From Myroides pelagicus (GTDB lineage Bacteria > Bacteroidota > Bacteroidia > Flavobacteriales > Flavobacteriaceae): 64,000 nucleotides of DNA. Under the pieces are notes generated by a model, which ran no database searches, was not told where the DNA came from, and worked only from the letters and a program-made list of their open reading frames with translations. The translations under genes were made by a program, and so were the position numbers. Shown one piece after another: positions 58,123 through 64,000 of this stretch. Position 1 is the first letter of the stretch; every line of letters begins with the position of its first letter. The stretch spans positions 1 to 64,000 of the forward strand of contig NZ_WMJY01000011.1 of NCBI RefSeq assembly GCF_009711055.1, given 5' to 3'.

Positions 58123-60534
58123 CTAGTCTTTATTTAATATTTTTTTCCACCAAGGGCGGTTTTTAGCTTCGTTTTCTTGGCCATAACCATAGCCATAACC
58201 ATAACCATAGCCATAACCACCGTATCCTTTAGTCGTATTCGTGTCATTTAAAATGATAGACATATTAGTTAACTTACCTTCTTTATGAAGATCATTAGGC
58301 AGCTTTAGCATGCGTTTGTCTAAATAATTTGCTCTAGCTACATAGATAAATGTATCAGCATATTTAGCAATTAATAATGTATCTGTAACTAAACTAATAG
58401 GTGCTGTATCCACAATGATATAGTCGTATTGGTCTTTTAATTCTTCGAATAATTCTCCAATTCGGTTGCCCATTAATAATTCGGCTGGGTTTGGAGGAAT
58501 TGTTCCTGCTGGTAATGCGTAGAAATTGTCGTAACCATCAACTTTTACAATAAACTTATTAATATCCTCTTCTTTTCTCAATAAGTAATCTGATACCCCT
58601 TGAGTTGGAAGCATGATATAATCATCTAGGCGTGGATTACGTAAATCTAATCCAATTAGTAATGTTTTCTTTCCTGATAGTGCGATTGTAGCAGCAGTAT
58701 TAACAGAAGTAAACGTTTTACCTTCCTTAGGGAAAGTTGACGTTAAGAAAATCATTTTAGCTTTACCCTCTTGAGTATTGCTAAGCATAAATTCTAAGTT
58801 CGTACGAATGATACGGAGTGCTTCTGCTGTACTCGTTCTACTAGATATGTCAACAATTTTAGAGTTGTCATCAGAGTGTGGTATATCTCCTAAGAAAGGT
58901 AAATTAGTACCATTTTCGATATCTATACGCGATTTCACTTTAGTGTCTAGTAAGCTACGTAAGTATATAATTGCAAAAGGAATTAAACCTCCCATAATTA
59001 AAGCAGCTAATAGGATTATCGCTTTTTTAGGAGATACTGGTTTGTCTGAGCTTTTTGCTAAGTCAATGACTTTTGCATTTAGATCAGTTGCTGCTAATGC
59101 AATAGCTGTTTCTTCTCTTTTTTGGAATAGATATAAGTAAATAGCTTCTTTTACCTTTTGTTGTCTATCTATAATTCTGAACTCTCTTTCTTGTCTCGGT
59201 ACTTGAGCTAATCTATTGCGTAATTCTGATTCCTTTTCTGAAAGTTCTTTTTGGGTAATCTTCAATGAGTTTTGTAATCTCACAAGACTTTCCATTACTG
59301 ACGCTTTCATGGCAGCAATTTGATTATCTAATTTGATAACTGCTGGGTTTTTTGCTGTAGAGCTTGTACTAATTCTGTTTCTGTCTAACACAATATTGTT
59401 ATATTGGTTGATCAGACTATTTGAGCTAGCATCTGATGATATTATATTGCCAGGAATTAATTCATCTGGTTGACTCTTTTTTAAGAATTCAATCATAGAA
59501 GTAACGACTTTTAATTCCGTTTCATTCTCGATGATTTGTTTTTCGTAAACATTGGTATTCTGAAGATATAAGCCTAACTCTGTAGGAATATCCGTAATAT
59601 TGTTTCTTGATTTGTAGCCTTCTACTGTTTTTTCTACATCACCTAGCTCTTCAGTAATTAGATTTAAACGACTCTCGATAAATTCTGAAGTTTTCTCTGA
59701 GATGAATCGTTTGTCCGCAATTGCAGCATCGTTATATAGATTTACTAAAGTGTTTAAGTAGTCAATTGCTTTGCTAGGTGTAGCGTCTAATAATGAAAGA
59801 TCTAATACACTTGAGAACTTATCTGTTGGAGCTATTTGTAGATTTTTCACATAGTTGTCTACGACTTTTTGTATTGGGAAAATCTCAACGGTAACTTCTG
59901 TAACAGCTTTATCGCCTTCATCATTGTCTTTCACTTTTACTAAAGTAGGAAGTGGCTTATCTGCATTTTTAGTGACAATTAATTTACCTAATAGGGTTTC
60001 TACAGTATCGTTATACTTGAATGTACCTATTTCTTGTTTTTCTTCGTTAACTAAGGTATAAGTGTCTGTACTTATATTATTTACATAAAAAGTGTAACGA
60101 ATATTGTCAAAATCATATACGCGTTCTACAAAGTTGAAAGTAATAGGGCTGTTTTTATACATATTACTTTTAACTACTCTTCCTTCATTGATATAAGCGA
60201 TATTTAAAGCTAGGTTTCTTACCGTGCGCTCAGCTAAACTTCTAGATTGAAGAATTTGTGTTTCATTTTCTACATTACTCTTTCCGCCAGATAACAATCC
60301 AAGATCTGAAAAAGCAGCCATTTCTGAGGCGATTCCTCCTCCTCTTTTTTCATCTTTTACGATGATGGTTGTATTTATTTTATAGGTCTTTTCGCTGTAA
60401 CGTAAGTAGATTACCGCTAGGACCAATGTTACTATTACACTCAAAATAAACCAGCGCCAATGCACTAAGTACTTTTCAAGTTCTTCTCTGATGTTTATAT
60501 TGTTGTCGTCGTTGTTGTCAAATTTGTTTTCCAT
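58123..60534 (-). CDS. wzc: Wzc-type polysaccharide co-polymerase and tyrosine autokinase
   Basis: An 803-residue inner-membrane protein that controls capsule or exopolysaccharide assembly. N-terminal Wzz domain with its first membrane helix (WRWFILSVIVTLVLAVIYL), a long periplasmic helical part with GNVR-like repeat (ARVPRQ-type ...RNRLAQVPRQEREFRIIDRQQK), second membrane helix near 520, and a C-terminal BY-kinase: Walker A STFPKEGKTFTS, A-prime GLDLRNPRLDDY, and Walker B IIVDTAPI. The tail is a run of Gly-Tyr with about seven tyrosines, the expected autophosphorylation cluster. Follows wza by 5 bases. Confidence 0.94.
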   Translation of the reverse strand: MENKFDNNDDNNINIREELEKYLVHWRWFILSVIVTLVLAVIYLRYSEKTYKINTTIIVKDEKRGGGIASEMAAFSDLGLLSGGKSNVENETQILQSRSLAERTVRNLALNIAYINEGRVVKSNMYKNSPITFNFVERVYDFDNIRYTFYVNNISTDTYTLVNEEKQEIGTFKYNDTVETLLGKLIVTKNADKPLPTLVKVKDNDEGDKAVTEVTVEIFPIQKVVDNYVKNLQIAPTDKFSSVLDLSLLDATPSKAIDYLNTLVNLYNDAAIADKRFISEKTSEFIESRLNLITEELGDVEKTVEGYKSRNNITDIPTELGLYLQNTNVYEKQIIENETELKVVTSMIEFLKKSQPDELIPGNIISSDASSNSLINQYNNIVLDRNRISTSSTAKNPAVIKLDNQIAAMKASVMESLVRLQNSLKITQKELSEKESELRNRLAQVPRQEREFRIIDRQQKVKEAIYLYLFQKREETAIALAATDLNAKVIDLAKSSDKPVSPKKAIILLAALIMGGLIPFAIIYLRSLLDTKVKSRIDIENGTNLPFLGDIPHSDDNSKIVDISSRTSTAEALRIIRTNLEFMLSNTQEGKAKMIFLTSTFPKEGKTFTSVNTAATIALSGKKTLLIGLDLRNPRLDDYIMLPTQGVSDYLLRKEEDINKFIVKVDGYDNFYALPAGTIPPNPAELLMGNRIGELFEELKDQYDYIIVDTAPISLVTDTLLIAKYADTFIYVARANYLDKRMLKLPNDLHKEGKLTNMSIILNDTNTTKGYGGYGYGYGYGYGYGQENEAKNRPWWKKILNKD
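58181..58216 (-). repeat. Hexanucleotide repeat encoding the Gly-Tyr tail of Wzc
   Basis: Six units alternating CCATAA and CCATAG on the plus strand encode Gly-Tyr repeats on the minus strand, directly before a seventh imperfect unit. A multiple-of-three repeat can lengthen or shorten by slippage without breaking the frame, changing the number of tyrosines. Confidence 0.8.
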
Positions 60535-60539
60535 AGTAA

Positions 60540-61328
60540 TTATTTAGAGGCTAATGCTATGATTGTTACCAATAGTGAAAGTGCAGAAATACCAAGGCTT
60601 AAGTTAGGCCCTACTACAGAAGAGTTAACTTTTGTTTTGTTAGGCTCTACATATACTATGTCGTTTTGATTTAGGTAGTAGTATGATGAGTTCATGAAGT
60701 CTGCTTTGGTCATATCTACGCGAATAGGCACTCTGTGTCCATCTACCTCACGGATAATTAATACATTTTTTCTATTCCCGTATATTGTCATATCTCCTGA
60801 TAAAGATATAGCTTCGGTTAATGTTAGACGTTCACTATTGATTGAGTGTACACCTGGACGATTCACTTCACCTTGTACCGTTACTTTGAAGTTCATGATA
60901 CGAAGATTGATAATTGGGTTATTGATGTACTGTTCGATTTCTTTAGTTAGGTAATCTATCGCTTCTTTTTTGGTAAGACCTCCTAGTTTAACTGTTCCTA
61001 ATACTGGAAATTGAACAAAACCATCATTGTCTATTAAGTATAATTGCTGTTGCATTTGTCCTGTACCTGCTGGGTTAAGCGGGTTTGTTGTCATACTATT
61101 AACTAAGTTGAACGGTGCTGCTGCTTCTATGTCTTCTGCTGATACAAGTATCATAAGTAAGTCATCTGGTCTTAGTCTAGTCTGAAACCTTGTATCTTGA
61201 ATATTTTTAAGAAGTGTGGTTTCTGCATCTTGATAATATAATACTTTATCTTTTGAAGCACACGAAGTGAGTAGTAAAGTAAAAACTGTGAAAACAACAG
61301 TTATATAAAAGGGAACTTTGATTTTCAT
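60540..61328 (-). CDS. wza: Polysaccharide export outer membrane lipoprotein (Wza type)
   Basis: A 262-residue outer-membrane lipoprotein that forms the export channel for capsule or exopolysaccharide. Lipobox LLTSC (Cys23), then the poly_export domain (TRLRPDDLLMILVSAEDIEAAAPFN), SLBB domain (VTVQGEVNRPGVHSINSERLTLTEAISLSGDMT), and a C-terminal hydrophobic helix with which the barrel anchors. It is upstream of wzc in the same unit. No other capsule genes adjoin, so the rest of the locus lies elsewhere. Confidence 0.93.
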   Translation of the reverse strand: MKIKVPFYITVVFTVFTLLLTSCASKDKVLYYQDAETTLLKNIQDTRFQTRLRPDDLLMILVSAEDIEAAAPFNLVNSMTTNPLNPAGTGQMQQQLYLIDNDGFVQFPVLGTVKLGGLTKKEAIDYLTKEIEQYINNPIINLRIMNFKVTVQGEVNRPGVHSINSERLTLTEAISLSGDMTIYGNRKNVLIIREVDGHRVPIRVDMTKADFMNSSYYYLNQNDIVYVEPNKTKVNSSVVGPNLSLGISALSLLVTIIALASK

Positions 61329-61342
61329 TTTCTTTTTTTGTG

Positions 61343-61350
61343 CAAATATA
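61343..61350 (-). promoter_or_regulatory. Candidate -7 box of wza-wzc
   Basis: TATATTTG followed by CAC on the minus strand, about 15-20 nt before the wza ATG. No TTG at normal spacing. Confidence 0.45.
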
Positions 61351-61546
61351 AAATTTATAGATAGTCTAAAAAATAAAAATGTAAAATAGACCTTATAAAC
61401 GTTAACTATTTATGCAGGTTAGTATTGATTATATCCTAATGTTATTTTAACTTAGGTTGATTTTTGTAATCTAAAAATGATTAAACCGATTAGTTTTCAT
61501 TCAAAGCAAATCAATTGTTGTTAAAAGCTTATTTAAGATTTTGTGC

Positions 61547-62287
61547 TTAAAAAGTTAATTTTTTCTTTCTAAGTTCAAAGTTTTGTCCTAAATATACTTT
61601 TCTTACCATTTCATCAGCAGCTAAATCCTCTGGTACCCCTGCTTTTAAAATTCCTCCTTCAAACATTAGATATGTTTTATCTGTAATAGCTAGTGTTTCT
61701 TGTACATTGTGGTCTGTAATTAAAATACCTATATTCTTGTTTTTTAATTTAGCTACAATGCGTTGAATATCTTCTACGGCTACAGGGTCAACTCCAGCAA
61801 ATGGTTCATCGAGTAAGATAAACTTTGGATCTGTTGCTAAAGCTCTAGCAATCTCTGTACGACGTCTTTCTCCTCCTGATAATAAGTCACCGCGGTTTGT
61901 ACGGATGTGTTCTAAGCTGAATTCCTCAATTAATGATTCCATCTTGGCAATTTGTTCTTGCTTGGAGAGTTTGGTTAATTGAAGTACGCTTAGTATATTG
62001 TCTTCGATGCTTAATTTTCTAAAAACTGAAGCTTCTTGTGCTAAGTAACCAATCCCATGTTGAGCTCTTTTATACATTGGGAAATCCGTGATGTCCGTGT
62101 TGTCTAGGTATATGTGACCAGCATTTGGTTTGACTAATCCTACAATCATATAAAAGGATGTAGTTTTACCTGCTCCATTTGGTCCTAGTAATCCTACTAT
62201 TTCTCCTTGATTTACTTCAACAGAAACTCCTTTTACTACTTTTCGTTTTTTGTATATTTTGACTATATTATCTGCTCTTAATTTCAT
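61547..62287 (-). CDS. lptB: LPS export ABC transporter ATP-binding protein LptB
   Basis: A 246-residue ATPase that drives extraction of LPS from the inner membrane with LptFG. Walker A LLGPNGAGKTTSFY near 34, the signature LSGGERRRTEIARAL near 137, Walker B FILLDEPFAGVDPVAV near 159, and the H-loop ITDHNV near 192. The PFAGVDP form is characteristic of LptB. It follows tatC with a 1-base gap. Confidence 0.95.
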   Translation of the reverse strand: MKLRADNIVKIYKKRKVVKGVSVEVNQGEIVGLLGPNGAGKTTSFYMIVGLVKPNAGHIYLDNTDITDFPMYKRAQHGIGYLAQEASVFRKLSIEDNILSVLQLTKLSKQEQIAKMESLIEEFSLEHIRTNRGDLLSGGERRRTEIARALATDPKFILLDEPFAGVDPVAVEDIQRIVAKLKNKNIGILITDHNVQETLAITDKTYLMFEGGILKAGVPEDLAADEMVRKVYLGQNFELRKKKLTF

Positions 62288-62288
62288 T

Positions 62289-63140
62289 TTACTCGGCTTT
62301 AGTGATATTAGTGTTTCCTAATTCCTTTCTTTTATTTGACTTTTGTACAAATCTAGAGATATGAATACTAACTTCATATAAAATTAGTAAAGGAATTGAT
62401 ACGATAATTTGACTCACTACATCTGGGGGGGTAATGATTGATGCTACAATTAAAATAAGTACAATTGCATATTTTCTATATTCTCGTAAAAATTCGGGTG
62501 TAACTAAATTCATTACGGATAGGAAGTAGATAATAATTGGAAGTTCAAATACTAATCCACATGCAACCGAAGTTGTTTTTACTAAGCTAATGTAAGAGTT
62601 AATATCAATTTGATTTTTTACGATATCGCTGACTTGGATATTTGATAGGAAATTAATTGATAATGGGGTAATTACGTAATATCCAAAAAGGACCCCAATA
62701 AAAAATAACAGAGAAGATACTACGATAAACAACTTAGCATATTTCTTTTCGTTTTTGTACAAGGCCGGACTAATGAATTTCCAAATCTCCCATAAGATGA
62801 AGGGGACAGCTATAATAAAACCTACAGTAATACAGGTCCATATGATAACTGAGAACTGTCCGTCCATTGTTCGGTTTTGTATTTCAAAGGGCAATTCTTG
62901 GCTGCAAAAACCATCTTCGATATTGAAATACTTCGATACTTTACAAAAGACTTGATAGGTAATGAAATTAGTGTCTTTTGGGGCAAATATTATTTTGTTG
63001 AATATAAAATCATTAAAGAAAAAAGCGACCACTCCTCCTCCTAAGATGAATATAGAGGATCTAACTAATAGCCAACGCAACTCTTCTAAATGGTCTAGAA
63101 AAGACATTTCTTTCTTGTCGTTCTTCACTTGCTGTGTCAT
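62289..63140 (-). CDS. tatC: Twin-arginine translocase subunit TatC
   Basis: A 283-residue core component of the Tat export system with six membrane spans. It begins KKEMSFLDHLEELRWLLVRSSIF (the signal-peptide-binding N-terminal segment), has FVLWEIWKFISPALYKNEKKY near 120, and ends in YAIVLILIVASIITPPDVVSQIIVSIPLLILYEVSI. The Tat leader on the phospholipase C at 14036 is a probable client. Between kdsD and lptB, an arrangement common in the family. Confidence 0.95.
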   Translation of the reverse strand: MTQQVKNDKKEMSFLDHLEELRWLLVRSSIFILGGGVVAFFFNDFIFNKIIFAPKDTNFITYQVFCKVSKYFNIEDGFCSQELPFEIQNRTMDGQFSVIIWTCITVGFIIAVPFILWEIWKFISPALYKNEKKYAKLFIVVSSLLFFIGVLFGYYVITPLSINFLSNIQVSDIVKNQIDINSYISLVKTTSVACGLVFELPIIIYFLSVMNLVTPEFLREYRKYAIVLILIVASIITPPDVVSQIIVSIPLLILYEVSIHISRFVQKSNKRKELGNTNITKAE

Positions 63141-63144
63141 ATTT

Positions 63145-64000
63145 TTAAACTATTCCTTCTTTTAGAATATCGTGAAGGTGTATTACACCGGCGTATTCAT
63201 TGTTGTTTGTTACTAAAAGTTGTGTGATAGAATTATCTTCTAAAATTGATAATGCTTTTGATACGTGTTGATTAGCATCAATAGTTTTCGGTGCTTTAGT
63301 CATAATATCTGAAGCAACGAAGTCAGTTAATGAGTCGTTTCTTTGTAGCATGCGACGTAAGTCCCCATCAGTAATTATACCAATTATTTTATTGCTCTCA
63401 ACAACTGCAGTTACACCTAGTCTTTTCTCTGAAATTTCTACAATCACATCTTTGATAGGGGAGTTTGGTGCTACTGCTGGTTTGTTCTCGCTTTTAAGAA
63501 TATTTTTGACCAGAAGCAAAAGTTTTTTACCTAAAGCCCCTCCTGGGTGATACAGAGCAAAATCACTAGGAGAAAAGGATCTTATTTGTATTAAACAAGC
63601 CGCTAGTGCATCTCCCAATACTAGTTGTGCTGTCGTACTATTCATTGGAGCTAAGTTATTTGGATCTGCTTCGCGTTCTACTTTTGAAAGTAGAACATAG
63701 TCTGCTCCTTTTGCCAAGAATGAATTCTCATTTGCAGTAATGGCTATTAGCTTATTCCCTCGACGTGTTAGTAGGGGAGTTAAGACTTTGATCTCTGGAC
63801 TATTTCCACTATTTGATATACAGATTACACAATCTTCTGGTTGAACAATTCCTAGGTCTCCATGTACTGCTTCTGCAGCATGCATGTAAATTGCTGGGGT
63901 TCCAGTAGAATTAAAAGTTGCGACTATTTTTGCTCCAATTAGTGCACTTTTGCCTATTCCTGTCACTATAACTCGTCCTTTACATTGATTGATTGTCTTG
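63145..64000 (-). CDS. kdsD: Arabinose-5-phosphate isomerase (KpsF/GutQ/KdsD), 5' end cut by the window
   Basis: Makes arabinose 5-phosphate for Kdo in LPS and capsule synthesis. The frame continues past the window edge at 64000, so the N-terminal 40 or so residues are missing. SIS domain: the segment GRVIVTGIGKSALIGAKIVATFNSTGTP, HGDLGIVQPEDCVICISNSGNSPE, and TTAQLVLGDALAACL. Two CBS domains follow (RLGVTAVVESNKIIGIITDGDLRRML; ASDIMTKAPKTIDA). It precedes tatC and lptB in one unit. Confidence 0.92.
   Translation of the reverse strand, partial: KTINQCKGRVIVTGIGKSALIGAKIVATFNSTGTPAIYMHAAEAVHGDLGIVQPEDCVICISNSGNSPEIKVLTPLLTRRGNKLIAITANENSFLAKGADYVLLSKVEREADPNNLAPMNSTTAQLVLGDALAACLIQIRSFSPSDFALYHPGGALGKKLLLLVKNILKSENKPAVAPNSPIKDVIVEISEKRLGVTAVVESNKIIGIITDGDLRRMLQRNDSLTDFVASDIMTKAPKTIDANQHVSKALSILEDNSITQLLVTNNNEYAGVIHLHDILKEGIV

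Overview
The window is chromosomal DNA from a low-GC member of the Bacteroidota, most likely family Flavobacteriaceae and perhaps close to Myroides (genus not proven). The evidence is gldJ and porV of the type IX secretion and gliding machinery, a SusC/SusD pair, Flavobacteriaceae-style DUF4835, DUF6495 and DUF6913 genes, a YpdA-type bacillithiol disulfide reductase, a Bacteroidota-type Rpb6/omega protein, and repeated promoter boxes matching the Bacteroidota consensus TAnnTTTG, some with TTG 17-23 nt upstream. I saw no rRNA, tRNA, CRISPR array, prophage or insertion sequence. Most genes are ordinary housekeeping or envelope genes.

Layout. 0-9 kb: gldJ (minus) diverges from porV-cdd, then a CNNM/CorC-type membrane protein, a GNAT acetyltransferase, a divergent MFS exporter/AraC regulator pair and a uracil-DNA glycosylase-family protein. 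9-17 kb: a nutrient-uptake block of SusC, SusD and a Tat-exported phosphocholine-specific phospholipase C, the most accessory-looking region. 16.5-23 kb: MFS transporter, PutP, PssA, then DUF4105 and a CpsB/YwqE-type phosphatase. 22.8-23.7 kb: a gene-poor stretch with a possible decayed minus-strand gene. 24-32 kb: valS, a short TatD, TcdA, two tandem aromatic-amino-acid permeases, a Fur-family regulator and YpdA. 32-35 kb: minus-strand lipoproteins (YceI family, azurin, unknown) and a DJ-1/PfpI protein. 35-42 kb: nadC, YihY, DUF2147, LemA, priA, a DMP19-like protein and an XRE regulator. 42.8-54 kb: rpsF-rpsR-rplI, then DUF6495-ligA-DUF6913-dapA-ferritin and bamD-rpoZ-coaBC-DUF4835-recN. 54-64 kb: a LytS/LytTR two-component pair, monomeric isocitrate dehydrogenase, the capsule export pair wza-wzc, and kdsD(partial)-tatC-lptB.

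How the genes connect. GldJ and PorV serve type IX secretion. TatC (62.3-63.1 kb) could export the phospholipase C, which carries a twin-arginine-like leader; SusC/SusD beside it would bind and import products or a related ligand. Wzc is a tyrosine autokinase with a tyrosine-rich tail, and the CpsB-type phosphatase 36 kb away is its expected counterpart. BamD, LptB, KdsD and perhaps DUF4835 serve outer-membrane assembly.

Most noteworthy unexplained points: a long terminator-like hairpin whose T-run ends two bases before the nadC start codon; a perfect 13-bp-arm hairpin at 6219-6251; a structured element with a ten-codon ORF at 19619-19712; two adjacent dyads upstream of the isocitrate dehydrogenase gene; a LemA protein lacking its membrane anchor; a hexanucleotide repeat encoding the Wzc tyrosine tail; and absence of porU between gldJ and porV.
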